From: Bacillus sp. FJAT-25509 | GTDB taxonomy: Bacteria; Bacillota; Bacilli; Bacillales; Bacillaceae_G | DNA length: 64,000 nt | Direction of reading: 5' to 3' | Assembly (NCBI RefSeq): GCF_001420605.1 | Contig: NZ_LJIZ01000033.1 | Coordinates: forward strand, 1 to 64,000 | Part shown: in pieces, positions 34,015 through 43,591 of the stretch | Numbering within the stretch: the stretch's first letter is position 1 | Layout of the letters: every line of letters begins with the position of its first letter | Program-made: the position numbers and the translations under genes | Notes under the pieces: model-generated | What the model was told of the DNA's origin: nothing | The model's database searches: none | What the model saw: only the letters and a program-made list of their open reading frames with translations

Positions 34015-34725
34015 TTAAATTAACAATAAAAATGCTCCCCATGCAGCAATACTTGAAGTAGCAAATATAACAAGACCTACAACTGCCACAAAGATTCCTA
34101 TAGCAATTATTATATCAGCAGTCTTTTTCAGATTTAACTTTTTAGCTTCAATTTTATCCTTTGCTTTCTCCATTTCTTTTAAATCTTCTTGTGCTTTTTT
34201 ATAATCTTTTAGGGCTTTAGCCTTCTTTTGAATACTTTTAGGTACACCTGCTTCTTTTAATGTTTGCCCATGTGATTTTGTACCATCTACGTTTTCAATA
34301 CCTTCAACCTTTCCTTTATATACATGGACATGTGGTTTTTGCTGTTTAGCACCGGCTGTCGGTTTGTCTACTCTTGCTTTCCACCCTTGACCTAGATCAT
34401 GAGTTTGACTATAACCTCTAGCTTGTTTAAATTCACTTGGATTTTCTGGAGTAAAATATGTTGCTGAATCTATTCCTAATTTTGAAAGTTCTGATTCTAA
34501 TTTAGCAACTTCTTCATCTGATATTTTTTTTTGTTTTACTATATCTTTAATATTATCTATAATCGCTGATTGTTCATCTGTCATTAAAGTTTCTGCTCTA
34601 CTTTGCGATGGATACACTGCACCTAAGAAAAATACAACAATGAATCCAATTAAAAATTGTTTTAGTCTTTTTTTTGAACTTAATTTTTTTAAACTACTTT
34701 TCTGTTTCATATACTTCTTAAACAT
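34015..34725 (-). CDS. Secreted or membrane-anchored protein, putative toxin
   Basis: From the ATG at 34725 (AAAGG about nine bases upstream) the product has 236 residues. A basic stretch precedes a hydrophobic segment, FLIGFIVVFFLGAVYP, ending QSRAET, a likely signal peptide. The mature part has a helical acidic segment, then a compact domain with GQGWKARVDKPTAG, KPHVHVYKGKVEG and NVDGTKSHGQTLKEAGVP. The domain is followed by a lysine-rich coiled coil and two C-terminal membrane helices. The histidine-rich block could be catalytic, but I do not recognise a named family. Confidence 0.5.
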   Translation of the reverse strand: MFKKYMKQKSSLKKLSSKKRLKQFLIGFIVVFFLGAVYPSQSRAETLMTDEQSAIIDNIKDIVKQKKISDEEVAKLESELSKLGIDSATYFTPENPSEFKQARGYSQTHDLGQGWKARVDKPTAGAKQQKPHVHVYKGKVEGIENVDGTKSHGQTLKEAGVPKSIQKKAKALKDYKKAQEDLKEMEKAKDKIEAKKLNLKKTADIIIAIGIFVAVVGLVIFATSSIAAWGAFLLLI

Positions 34726-34799
34726 TTTCATCAGCCTTTCCATTACATTAATTTTAGAATCTAAATACTTCCGAAATATAAAATTTAAATACATACTTT

Positions 34800-35005
34800 C
34801 ATCTAGTACCCCTAAATAAACTACCAGATGTTGTGTCTATGACTAGTGAAAATAATGTAACTCTGGAACTATAAATTTTTCAAGATCATCCTCCTTATTA
34901 ATCGTAAAATTTTTAGTAAAATTTACTAACTTGTGAAAATATTAACATACTAGATTCTATTAAACTCATCATCAATGTGACAAATATTTGAAGATTTTGG
35001 AAATA
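34800..35005. other. Gap without a gene
   Basis: AT-rich. It should contain the promoter of the putative toxin gene. No clear -35/-10 pair was found. Confidence 0.35.
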
Positions 35006-35043
35006 AAAAAAATGCAGTCCTCAAAATTTGAAGACTGCAGTTT
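35006..35043 (-). terminator. Rho-independent terminator
   Basis: TGCAGTC pairs with GACTGCA over an extended stem (35014-35040). On the minus strand it ends in a run of eight T. It lies downstream of the Excalibur-domain gene. Confidence 0.8.
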
Positions 35044-35154
35044 TACTTTAACATAGTATTGATCACTGTAGACAAACTCGATAAAAATCAGGTTTGCCTT
35101 CAGTCTCAGGTTGTTAGTTCCTTCTTGAGAACTAACATTTTTTACTACTTAAAC

Positions 35155-35418
35155 TTATCTTTCACACGCTATTAAATCTTTATCTCGATCCATTTTTTTA
35201 TTAGCGTCATATAGAGCTTTTGATGCATACGGTTTATATTTAGTCTTACCGCCTTTATTTTTAACGGATGAACTACGGGCAACTCCACCCTTGTATGTCT
35301 TGTTCAATTCAGTACAGTTTTTAAATGTTTTCACAGCTGCACTAGCATCATCAGTTGAAATAATTGAATAACTTTGAATAAGTCCAATTGTAAGAATACC
35401 AATAACAAGTTTTTTCAT
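35155..35418 (-). CDS. Excalibur calcium-binding domain protein, secreted
   Basis: The 87-residue protein has a signal peptide (KKLVIGILTIGLIQSYSI, cleavage after the DDASAAV region). The mature part is one Excalibur domain (PF05901): FKNCTELNKTYKGGV at its start and DRDKDLIACE at its end. The two cysteines bridge and the acidic loop binds calcium. The usual DxDxDG is DRDKDL here. Such domains occur alone or on secreted nucleases. No nuclease part is present. AGGAGTTATT leads to the ATG. Confidence 0.85.
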   Translation of the reverse strand: MKKLVIGILTIGLIQSYSIISTDDASAAVKTFKNCTELNKTYKGGVARSSSVKNKGGKTKYKPYASKALYDANKKMDRDKDLIACER

Positions 35419-35663
35419 TTTTAATAACTCCTATCTATTTATTTTGTAACAAATGCTACCTTATTTATAAAATTTCCAGTAAATAAATATGTTTAATAGT
35501 TTGCTAAGAAACAAAGATGTATTTCATATTTATCTTAATCTATTTATCATTTTAACATAGAAAATATTGTTATTTCAGTAAAAATGTACTAGATTTATTT
35601 AGTGAGTATTTACTAACTTTAATAAACCTACTCAAAAATTGAATAAGTCTTTCGTTTTTTCGC
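35419..35663. other. Gap without a gene
   Basis: AT-rich stretch with stops in all frames. The promoter of the Excalibur gene should lie here. CCTACTCAAAAATTGAATAAG near 35630 is a weak inverted repeat. Confidence 0.4.
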
Positions 35664-35697
35664 AGAAAAAATGTGTACAGACTTGGCTGTACACATT
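35664..35697 (-). terminator. Rho-independent terminator
   Basis: ATGTGTACAG (35671-35680) pairs perfectly with CTGTACACAT (35687-35696). On the minus strand TTTTTTC follows. It ends the lipoprotein gene at 35756. Confidence 0.85.
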
Positions 35698-35755
35698 TCT
35701 TAATTAGTATATTATTTCGTTCTTAACACAGAACATTTTTGGTTTAATCTAGGCA

Positions 35756-36394
35756 TTATTGCAAATTAAAGAATACTTGACCTCCAATAAACTCTTCATA
35801 TCGTAATTGCGCCTTTTCCCCAGTTTTTACTAAATTAGCAATATATCCTTCTTTTTCATTTCCTACATACATTTCATAACTAAAATCTGGATCTGTTGTG
35901 CCATAAACATCTCCGCTATAAATATCTCCACTTTCACTTACTACTTTAAAGTTCATAATTCCATCAATATTAAATGCTAAATCTTCAGTAGCTGATTTTA
36001 CAAATTTAACTTTTACTTTTGTTAAAATCCATTCATACCCTTCTGGCGTAGGATCATTAAATTCGTTCATGCTTTTTAATTTAGCGTAGGCAGCATCTCC
36101 ACGTACTACTTCTTCTACCGTTAAGTCAAACTTAATTGGAAATGAATCTCCATTGTCATTATATAATTCATCATCAACAGTAGCAGTTTTCTTAAATGGA
36201 ACTGGATTCGTTCTTGAACCAAGTTTTGATTGTTTTGGTTTTACTTCTTTTTTAGTTGTTTTTACTTCTTCCTTTTTTGGAGAGTCTTCTTTTACAATCA
36301 CATCTTTTGTGCCTTGCCCACATGCTGATAATAACGAAATTGTTAATAGAGTTGTTCCTAATAAACTTACTACCTTTGAATATTTTCTGTTCAT
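35756..36394 (-). CDS. DUF4352-like lipoprotein
   Basis: The 212-residue protein has a lipobox LLSACGQG (cysteine 25), a lysine-rich linker (EEVKTTKKEVKPKQSK) and a beta-sandwich. The latter starts SRTNPVPFKKTATVDD and contains FPIKFDLTVEEVVRGDAAY and YEWILTKVKVKFVKSA, the pattern of DUF4352/telokin-like domains of Bacillus lipoproteins. It is anchored to the outer face of the membrane. GTGAGGC precedes the ATG. It follows a second lipoprotein gene by 50 bp and may be co-transcribed. The function is unknown. Confidence 0.7.
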   Translation of the reverse strand: MNRKYSKVVSLLGTTLLTISLLSACGQGTKDVIVKEDSPKKEEVKTTKKEVKPKQSKLGSRTNPVPFKKTATVDDELYNDNGDSFPIKFDLTVEEVVRGDAAYAKLKSMNEFNDPTPEGYEWILTKVKVKFVKSATEDLAFNIDGIMNFKVVSESGDIYSGDVYGTTDPDFSYEMYVGNEKEGYIANLVKTGEKAQLRYEEFIGGQVFFNLQ

Positions 36395-36444
36395 TTTTTA
36401 GCCTCACTTTTAAATTTTTTTGTTAACCTAAAGAAATTTTCGAG

Positions 36445-37041
36445 TTATTTTTCCTTAAGCGAATCTGGGTAAACGATTTTATCAAATTCTTTTTGAGTAG
36501 CTTGATCTTTTACTAAAATGGTTACTTTATAGTCATTTGGATCTACACCGTTATAAAGTTGATACATCATTCCGGACATCCCAAATGTAAATGCAGCGAG
36601 ACCATCCATGCTATTTTCATAGGCTGCTTGGTCAACAATCAAAGTAAACTCTGTGAAATCGTTGTTGTAAGTAATATCCTTTAGCGAAGCAAAATCTTTA
36701 CTTTGTTTTGTTTCATTGACTGTTTTAATGATTTGATCTTTAATACTCTTCATCATTTTCTTGTGTTGAGATTTTGACATTTTGTAAGTTAGAGACCCAT
36801 CGGTGTTTTTTGTTACTTTGATTCCTTCTTTTTCTGCACCGGCGATAACTTTGTTTATGTCGTCTCCCTCAAACATTGAAGCTGGTAATGTGAGTTTTAC
36901 GTTGAATAGACCCTTATCGACAGCTACTGATTCTTCTTTTGGTTTTGAATTTATTGTTGTTTGTTTTGCTTGGTTGTTTGATGAACAGCCGACTTGTAGA
37001 GTAATTAGAAGTGCTAATAATAGGTAAGTGAATTTTTTCAT
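36445..37041 (-). CDS. Lipoprotein of unknown function
   Basis: The 198-residue protein has a lipobox LQVGCSSN (cysteine 19). The mature part has VKLTLPASMFEGDDINKVI, a lysine-rich helix with YKMSKSQHKKMMKSIKDQI, and later DFTEFTLIVDQAAYENSMDG. I recall similar Bacillus lipoproteins (some annotated antigen-like), but no domain name. AAGGAGGATTTTTAT leads to the ATG. It is the first gene of a two-gene lipoprotein operon at the border of the phosphorothioation island. Confidence 0.65.
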   Translation of the reverse strand: MKKFTYLLLALLITLQVGCSSNNQAKQTTINSKPKEESVAVDKGLFNVKLTLPASMFEGDDINKVIAGAEKEGIKVTKNTDGSLTYKMSKSQHKKMMKSIKDQIIKTVNETKQSKDFASLKDITYNNDFTEFTLIVDQAAYENSMDGLAAFTFGMSGMMYQLYNGVDPNDYKVTILVKDQATQKEFDKIVYPDSLKEK

Positions 37042-37070
37042 ATAAAAATCCTCCTTCAGTTTTTTTAAAA

Positions 37071-37402
37071 TTAAGGTTTGATTAAATCTGGATTAATCTT
37101 AACTGATGGGATGGTCAGAAAATTGAGTGGGTAAATGAAAGTATTGGTTCTATTTGGGAAATTGGGGTTTTTAGTAAAAAACATAAAAAACCTGCTCAAA
37201 AAATTGAACAGGTTTGTATGTAAAATGTTTTTACTTAATTTAATAACTTCCAAATTTAGAAAGGACACTATTACTTTCAATCTAAATTTACAGCTAAATA
37301 TAGTCATAATAAAAAATTTAATATTTTACAATTTAAAATATTAATCTACCAATCTGAATTAATAGCAATAGTATAAAAATTGGTATATAATCATATTAAT
37401 TA
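37071..37402. other. Gap between the lipoprotein genes and dndB
   Basis: Two overlapping open frames here are AT-rich chance frames without ribosome binding sites. AACCTGCTC and GAACAGGTT (37188-37214) form a hairpin with a T-tract on the minus strand, with no gene of its own visible. It may be left from the locus before the island inserted. TATAAT at 37386-37391 is a likely -10 of the dnd operon. Confidence 0.45.
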
Positions 37403-37414
37403 TTACGTACGTAA
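37403..37414. promoter_or_regulatory. TTACGTACGTAA palindrome upstream of dndB, candidate operator
   Basis: A perfect 12-bp palindrome lies 12 bp downstream of the candidate -10 TATAAT and 15 bp before the dndB start. DndB-type proteins repress their own operons in Streptomyces and Salmonella, so a palindrome at this position is a good operator candidate. The binding protein is inferred. Confidence 0.5.
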
Positions 37415-37429
37415 AATGAGGTGTAGTTA

Positions 37430-38545
37430 ATGGACTTTGGTTTCAGTTACGTATTTCCAGCTGTTCGTGGAAAGCAAGCTTTAAAGGAGTATTATGTTGT
37501 AATGTGCCCTTTAAAACTCATACCAAAAATTTTCCTCTTTGATGAAGAAGAAATCCCAGCAGAACATAGATCACAAAGAATTTTAAATAAAAATCGCATA
37601 CCTGAAATATCAAACTATATTATCGAAAATAGTAAAGATTATGTTTTCTCTTCTTTGACTGCTTCTGTAGATGGAGAGATGCAATTTAATCCAATCAATG
37701 CTGATGGTGGCTTTAAAGATATCGGTCAATTACACGTTTCCTTAGATGCTAGATTTTTAATTAATGATGGTCAACATCGTAGAGCTGCGATTGAAGAAGC
37801 ACTAAAAATAGATCCAGAACTAGGAAATGAAACAATTTCTATTGTAATTTTTCAAGATACAGGATTAAAAAAATCACAACAGATTTTTTCGGATTTAAAT
37901 CGTCATGCGGTTAATACCACTACCTCGATTGGAATTTTATATGATCACCGTGATAAATTATCAATTATTACTAAAGAAATTGTTGCAAATAACACTTTAT
38001 TATCACGTTACACAGATAAAGAACGTGTTACATTATCTAAGAATTCTCCAAAAATACTAGCTCTAAACCATATTTTTAATACGAACCTTAGATTAGTTAA
38101 TAGATCAAAAGGTGAAAATTTATTAGATGAAGAAGAGCAATTTTTAGTTGATTTTTGGAATGAATTAACTCAAACAATTCAAGAATGGAACTTAGTTTTT
38201 GAAAAGAAAATGAGTGCTAGAGATTTAAGAATGAATTATATCAATGGTCATGGTGTATGCCTTGAAGCAATTGGTTTAGTTGGGTATTTCTTAATAAAAA
38301 ACTACTCTAATGATTGGAAAGACTATATTCATCAACTTAATTCCATCGATTGGAGTAGAACTAACGAAAAAGATTGGTTACATCGAGCAATTAGTCCAAA
38401 TGGTAGGATTCAAAAAACGCGCGATACGATTCTATTAACAGCTAATAAAATTAAACAATTGCTTAATTTGCCATTAACTGAAGTAGAACAAAAAATAGAA
38501 GAAAAATACGGGTTAGGTGATTTTAATGACGTTAAACTTATTTGA
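37430..38545 (+). CDS. dndB: DndB, regulator of DNA phosphorothioation
   Basis: The 371-residue protein has the DGQHR motif at residues 113-117 (INDGQHRRAA) and the partner block FSDLNRHA (153-160), which define DndB/DGQHR-domain proteins. In studied systems DndB represses the dnd operon and affects how densely DNA is modified. GAGGTG precedes the ATG. It is the first of five genes, and its last 20 bases overlap dndC. A palindrome stands just upstream. It is adjacent to the phosphorothioation genes, which makes the assignment firm. Confidence 0.93.
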   Translation: MDFGFSYVFPAVRGKQALKEYYVVMCPLKLIPKIFLFDEEEIPAEHRSQRILNKNRIPEISNYIIENSKDYVFSSLTASVDGEMQFNPINADGGFKDIGQLHVSLDARFLINDGQHRRAAIEEALKIDPELGNETISIVIFQDTGLKKSQQIFSDLNRHAVNTTTSIGILYDHRDKLSIITKEIVANNTLLSRYTDKERVTLSKNSPKILALNHIFNTNLRLVNRSKGENLLDEEEQFLVDFWNELTQTIQEWNLVFEKKMSARDLRMNYINGHGVCLEAIGLVGYFLIKNYSNDWKDYIHQLNSIDWSRTNEKDWLHRAISPNGRIQKTRDTILLTANKIKQLLNLPLTEVEQKIEEKYGLGDFNDVKLI

Positions 38546-40088
38546 GAGTTTAAAAAATAATACATTCATTACTGATGCAAAAGAACATATTAAAAAAGTA
38601 TATCTTGCTGATTCTAGACCTTGGGTTGTTGGTTATAGTGGTGGAAAAGATTCAACTGTTGTAGCTCAGTTAGTATTTGAATCTCTTTCAGAACTACCTA
38701 AAGAGAAACTTCATAAGAAAGTGTATATCATCTCTTCTGATACTTTGGTAGAAACACCTTTAATTATTCAATCTATTAATACTACATTAAATAGAATTCA
38801 AAAAGAGGCTCTGACACGAGATCTTCCAATTGAAACACATAAGGTTAAACCTATTTTTGAAAACACATTTTGGTCTCTTTTAATAGGAAAAGGTTATCCA
38901 TCCCCAAACCAAAAGTTCCGTTGGTGTACTGATCGATTAAAAATTGAACCTGCTGATCGCTTTATTATGGATAAGGTCGATTCATTTGGTGAAGTTATTA
39001 TGGTTCTTGGTGTTAGAGAAAACGAAAGTGCTACAAGAGATAATGTCTTAAAGTCACATACTATTGAAGGTAAAGACTTAATGAGACACTCTACACTTTC
39101 GAATGCATATGTGTTCGCACCAATTAAAAGCTTTAGTCTTGATGATGTTTGGGATTATTTATTAAATCACACATCACCATGGGGAGACGACAATTTTGAA
39201 CTTCACAAACTTTATCAAGATTCAAGTAGTGGAGAATGCCCACTCGTAATCGATAAAAATATTAAAGAAAGTGCTGGTTCATGTGGTAATAGCCGATTCG
39301 GCTGCTGGGTATGTACTGTAGTAACCGAAGATAAAGCACTTAATGGATTTATTAATAGTGGTAGTGATTGGATGAAACCATTATTAGTATTTAGAAATTT
39401 CATTGCAGATATTCGTGATGATCGCTCAAGACGTATGAAATACAGAATGAATGGTCAAATGTATTTAAAAGAAGTAAAAATTGAAACAATCGATGGTTTG
39501 GAGTACGTTATCATACCTAAAAAATCTAGAAAAGGTAAAGAAACGATTCTATTAAGTGAATATACACAGCTAGAGAAAAAGGAATTAAAACGATATATAA
39601 AAGAACATAATATTGATTTAAGTGCACCATTTGATCCAATGATATTAATTAAACTAGAAAATGGTAAATTCGGACGACTTGGGGTTGGACCATATACAAT
39701 GGAAGCCAGAAAAGAAATCTTAACACTATTATTAGAAACACAGCGTGATCTAAAACATCCTTATGAAGAAAATTTTGAGCTAATAAGAGAAGAAGAACTT
39801 CGAATGATCAGAAGATATTGGCTTGAGAATGGTGATTGGGAAGATTCACTTCCAACAATCTATAGAGGTGTTATGGGAAAAGATCTTGATTGGGAACAAG
39901 ATGACCGCCCTCTTTTTGATCAAGAACAAGTTTTTGATTTAGAAACACTTTGCAGAGAATATAATGTTGATTTAAAAATGTTAAAAAAACTAATTTCTCT
40001 TGAAAAAGATTTTGCTGGTTATAAAGTTCGTCGAGGTTTAATGCAAGATCTTGAAAAAGTTCTAAAACAAGATTATTTACACATTTAA
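38526..40088 (+). CDS. dndC: DndC, PAPS-reductase-like sulfurtransferase of DNA phosphorothioation
   Basis: The 520-residue protein has the PP-loop YSGGKDST at 37-44. Cysteines at 134 (FRWCTDRLK), 253, 260 and 263 (GSCGNSRFGCWVCT) fit the iron-sulfur cluster of DndC, which carries sulfur from the cysteine desulfurase to DNA. ATP pyrophosphatase activity is known for the family. I set the start at 38526 because AGGTGA lies five bases before it; the GTG at 38517 is part of that site. It overlaps dndB by 20 bp and precedes dndD by 19 bp. Confidence 0.94.
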   Translation: MTLNLFESLKNNTFITDAKEHIKKVYLADSRPWVVGYSGGKDSTVVAQLVFESLSELPKEKLHKKVYIISSDTLVETPLIIQSINTTLNRIQKEALTRDLPIETHKVKPIFENTFWSLLIGKGYPSPNQKFRWCTDRLKIEPADRFIMDKVDSFGEVIMVLGVRENESATRDNVLKSHTIEGKDLMRHSTLSNAYVFAPIKSFSLDDVWDYLLNHTSPWGDDNFELHKLYQDSSSGECPLVIDKNIKESAGSCGNSRFGCWVCTVVTEDKALNGFINSGSDWMKPLLVFRNFIADIRDDRSRRMKYRMNGQMYLKEVKIETIDGLEYVIIPKKSRKGKETILLSEYTQLEKKELKRYIKEHNIDLSAPFDPMILIKLENGKFGRLGVGPYTMEARKEILTLLLETQRDLKHPYEENFELIREEELRMIRRYWLENGDWEDSLPTIYRGVMGKDLDWEQDDRPLFDQEQVFDLETLCREYNVDLKMLKKLISLEKDFAGYKVRRGLMQDLEKVLKQDYLHI

Positions 40089-40107
40089 TTAGAAAGGTTC
40101 TAAAAAC

Positions 40108-42066
40108 ATGAAATTCAAAAAACTTATATTAGAAAATATCGGAGCTTATCGTGGAACCAATTCTTTTGATTTAGAAACTTCCCAAGGTCAAAATGTAGTA
40201 TTAATTGGTGGAGAAAATGGTGCAGGTAAAACAACATTTTTAAATTCAATTAAATTAGGACTATTTGGAGCGTTCGGTTTTGGCTTTAAAAATAGTTCAG
40301 AATATGATAAACGAGTTTATGCAAGTATCAATTCATCAATAAGAACGATCAATAATAGCTCTGCCAGTATTCAAATTATTTTTACCGAAATAGAAAACTA
40401 TCAGAAAAACGAATATAAGATAATCCGTGGTTGGAAACTTTTTAATGAAAAACCAAAAGAATATTTTATGGTTTATAAAAACGACCAATTTTTAAATGAA
40501 GCAGAAACGGATAATTACTTTTCAAAACTTAAAGAGCTATTCCCTCCTAAATTATTCGATTTATGTTTATTTGATGGAGAGGAAATATCGAAAATTATTA
40601 ATAATAATGAGTTATCTCAATATTTAAAGGAACTTTCAACAATTGTTTTTAATTTAGATTTATTTAATAATCTTCAATCAGATCTCACAAATTATTTACA
40701 AAAAGAGATCGATGAAAAAAAATTCAATCAAACTGAAGAAGAATTATTTGAAGAGCAAAAAAAGAAAGCATCAATCGTTGAAAAAACACAAAATATTGAC
40801 CTTAAAATAAACCAATTTAATGAAAAGAAAACACAATTAAATGAATTGTTTTCTTCAAATAAAAAAAGCTTTGAAATCCATGGCGGTCTTAAAGATGAGC
40901 AAAGAAACGAACTACTACGAGAAGAGTCTGAAATCGAATCTGAACGTAAAAAGTTAAATGAAAAAGTAAAAGGATTTATTTCTGTTTTCTTACCTTTTTA
41001 TATGAACAAAAAACTACTAAACGAATCTCTAAGTCAAATTGATGCAGAAGATCAATTAATTTTATTTAAACAAGCGAGTAAATTTTTATCAGTTTCTGAT
41101 ATTCAAGATATTATTGAACAATTAGATAATAAATCAATCCAACCAAGTCAATTACAATCACTAATTCTTGATAAGTTCCGACCTAATCAACAGGTTAATA
41201 CGATTCATAACTTATCCCCTTCTCAGAGAGGACAAGTTGAACAGATTTCGAATCTTATAAATAATGAAAACCACTTAAATTATTTAGAGGTTATTAGTAA
41301 AAATCGTGAACTTTTATCTGATGCACAAGAGATCCGTAAAAAAATAGCAACAAATGATAAAGCAAATGATTTTAACAAAATGCTCGAAGAAATGGAACGA
41401 ATTACAAAAGAAATCAGCAAAATTGAATTTGATCTTCAAACTTTAGAAGAAATGCAATTAAATCTTAAAAACGAGCTAGCTGAATCCGAAAAGGTAATAT
41501 TTGCTAAAGAAACATTTTTAAAGCAGGAAACCCGTACTGAAAACACTTTTGAAATGGCTCAAAATATAATAAAGCTAAGCTTACGCTTTCAAGAAGTGCA
41601 ACATCAGAAAAAGTTACAACAAGTACAAATGGAAGCAACTGATATGTTAAATAGGTTAATGCGTAAAAATCAATATATTTCTTCTATAAGAATAAACTCA
41701 GTTACATTTGACGTTAAATTATATAATGCTTCAAATGAAGAAATAGAAAAAATCACACTTTCTGCTGGTGAAAAAGAAATATTATTACTTTCTATTATCT
41801 GGGCAATGTTTAAATGTTCTGGTAGACGCGTACCATTTATATTTGATACTCTACTTGGTCGTTTAGATAATACACATAAACAAAGAGTATTAACTGACTT
41901 TATTCCTAAATGTGGGGAACAAGTATTAATCTTATCTACAAATTCAGAAGTAAACTCTACCCAGTTTAAACTTTTGGACGAGCATATATCAAAACAATAT
42001 TTATTGCAATTTAATACTGAAGAACAAAACATAAAAGTAACTTCAGGATACTTTCAATTTAATTAA
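40108..42066 (+). CDS. dndD: DndD, SMC-like ATPase of DNA phosphorothioation
   Basis: The 652-residue protein has Walker A GGENGAGKTT (34-43), a long central coiled coil (about 190-540), ABC signature LSAGEKE (551-557) and Walker B VPFIFD (575-580) followed by TLLGRLD. This is the Rad50/SbcC-like plan of DndD. I see no CxxC hook in the coiled coil. DndD is thought to open or nick the DNA so that sulfur can be placed. GAAAGG precedes the ATG. Confidence 0.93.
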   Translation: MKFKKLILENIGAYRGTNSFDLETSQGQNVVLIGGENGAGKTTFLNSIKLGLFGAFGFGFKNSSEYDKRVYASINSSIRTINNSSASIQIIFTEIENYQKNEYKIIRGWKLFNEKPKEYFMVYKNDQFLNEAETDNYFSKLKELFPPKLFDLCLFDGEEISKIINNNELSQYLKELSTIVFNLDLFNNLQSDLTNYLQKEIDEKKFNQTEEELFEEQKKKASIVEKTQNIDLKINQFNEKKTQLNELFSSNKKSFEIHGGLKDEQRNELLREESEIESERKKLNEKVKGFISVFLPFYMNKKLLNESLSQIDAEDQLILFKQASKFLSVSDIQDIIEQLDNKSIQPSQLQSLILDKFRPNQQVNTIHNLSPSQRGQVEQISNLINNENHLNYLEVISKNRELLSDAQEIRKKIATNDKANDFNKMLEEMERITKEISKIEFDLQTLEEMQLNLKNELAESEKVIFAKETFLKQETRTENTFEMAQNIIKLSLRFQEVQHQKKLQQVQMEATDMLNRLMRKNQYISSIRINSVTFDVKLYNASNEEIEKITLSAGEKEILLLSIIWAMFKCSGRRVPFIFDTLLGRLDNTHKQRVLTDFIPKCGEQVLILSTNSEVNSTQFKLLDEHISKQYLLQFNTEEQNIKVTSGYFQFN

Positions 42067-42078
42067 GGAGGATTGAAA

Positions 42079-42459
42079 ATGATCCATCGATTAAAACTAT
42101 CTAATAATACATCAGAGATTCTAAAAGAACTTCAATCCTCTACTCAGCTAACACCAAATATATTAGCACGTTTAGCAGTCGGAGCTTCACTTACAAATAA
42201 TTCAATACCTGAAATTCCGAACTACAGATCGAATAATGGGTTAGAAATTAACAGACAGACTTTTACTGGAGAATATGATCAAATTTATAAGACATTAATT
42301 TCTCAACATGCTGGAAAATTACTAACAGATGAAGAGTACTTTCCTACCCTTTTTAATGCACATCTTGAGCGTGGTATTTCAATTATTCAAAATGAATATA
42401 AGTACGCTGGAAATGCAGAAAAATTTTATGAAAACATGTTAAAATTTAATGTGGAGTGA
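42079..42459 (+). CDS. dndE: DndE, small DNA-binding protein of phosphorothioation
   Basis: The 126-residue protein has the DndE plan: IHRLKLSNNTSEILKELQ, a helical bundle through ILARLAVGASL, and HLERGISIIQN near the C-terminus. DndE forms tetramers that bind nicked double-stranded DNA. AAGGAGG lies seven bases before the ATG at 42079, so an upstream in-frame TTG at 42073 is unlikely. Its stop overlaps the ribosome binding site region of the next gene. Confidence 0.9.
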   Translation: MIHRLKLSNNTSEILKELQSSTQLTPNILARLAVGASLTNNSIPEIPNYRSNNGLEINRQTFTGEYDQIYKTLISQHAGKLLTDEEYFPTLFNAHLERGISIIQNEYKYAGNAEKFYENMLKFNVE

Positions 42460-42464
42460 TAAGA

Positions 42465-43589
42465 ATGCTATATTTAGATAACAGTGCAACTACCCCAATT
42501 CATCCAGAGGTAAAAGATGCAATGTTACCTTACTTACTCGAGGAATTCGGTAATCCCTCGAGTAAGTATTATACATTAGCTGAAAATGCCAAAAATGCTG
42601 TAGAGTCTTCCCGACAACACATAGCAAAATTACTTGGATGTGATTCTGATGAAATTATTTTTACAAGTGGTTCGACAGAAAGCAATAATATGATCCTTAA
42701 AGGAATTGCCGATTATTATGGTAATTCCGAGAAAAATCATATTGTTACTTCTAAAACCGAGCACCCTTCTATATTAGAAGTATGTGAATATTTACAATCA
42801 AAAGGATTTAAAATAACTTATCTAGATGTTGATCAATTTGGAAGGATAAATTTAAATCAACTTGCAGAGATTTTAAAGAATGAAACTCCCCTACTTGTTT
42901 CACTAATTTGGGGTAATAATGAACTAGGTTCATTAAATCCGATGATTGATATTCAAAACCTTTGTAGAGAATATAATGTTTTTTTACATACTGATGCCAC
43001 TCAAGTGGTTGGAAAAATTGAATTCTCTTTAGAAGAATTATCGGGTATAAATTTTTTATCATGTTCAGCTCACAAATTTCACGGTCCCAAAGGTGTTGGA
43101 GTAACTGTACTTAGAAAAGATGATTTAGGACTTCCAATTCCCATAACACCCTTACTACATGGTGGGGGGCAGGAAAAAAATTATCGAAGTGGTACCCTAG
43201 CAGTTCATAATATTGTAGGAATGGGAAAAGCTGCCGAAATAACTTTGAAAAATTTTAATGCAAATTTAGATAGACTTATTACTTTAGAACTTGAGTTAAG
43301 AGATATTTTAAATAATAAATTTGGAACTTCAATTATTTATAATAATGATATTGAACAAAAAATACCTGGTATACTAAATGTCCAATTTAAGGGTCTTAAT
43401 AATGAAATTTTAGTAAAAAAACTTGCACCATTCATGGCCGTCTCAACCGGCTCAGCTTGTAGCTCAAGTAAACCTAGCCACGTATTACAAGCAATCGGTT
43501 TAAGCCTTAATGAGGTGAGGAATACAATTCGTTTCTCTTTAAATCCAACCATAAATGTAAAGGATTTAGAAATATTCAATAACTTATAA
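42465..43589 (+). CDS. dndA: DndA-type cysteine desulfurase
   Basis: The 374-residue protein is an IscS/NifS-fold class V aminotransferase. The PLP lysine lies in SAHKFHGPKG (K204), the PLP-stacking histidine in TEH (H100), the aspartate and glutamine in TDATQ (D177, Q180), and the catalytic cysteine in STGSACSSSK (C332). It takes sulfur from cysteine and hands it to DndC. The start is the ATG with TGGAG eight bases upstream. In many operons dndA is first or replaced by iscS. Here it is last, and a terminator follows. Confidence 0.92.
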   Translation: MLYLDNSATTPIHPEVKDAMLPYLLEEFGNPSSKYYTLAENAKNAVESSRQHIAKLLGCDSDEIIFTSGSTESNNMILKGIADYYGNSEKNHIVTSKTEHPSILEVCEYLQSKGFKITYLDVDQFGRINLNQLAEILKNETPLLVSLIWGNNELGSLNPMIDIQNLCREYNVFLHTDATQVVGKIEFSLEELSGINFLSCSAHKFHGPKGVGVTVLRKDDLGLPIPITPLLHGGGQEKNYRSGTLAVHNIVGMGKAAEITLKNFNANLDRLITLELELRDILNNKFGTSIIYNNDIEQKIPGILNVQFKGLNNEILVKKLAPFMAVSTGSACSSSKPSHVLQAIGLSLNEVRNTIRFSLNPTINVKDLEIFNNL

Positions 43590-43591
43590 AG

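Noticed and set aside
37071-37344. Two overlapping open frames on opposite strands between the lipoprotein genes and dndB
   Set aside because: Both are phenylalanine/leucine/asparagine-rich chance frames in AT-rich sequence, cross a hairpin, and lack ribosome binding sites.
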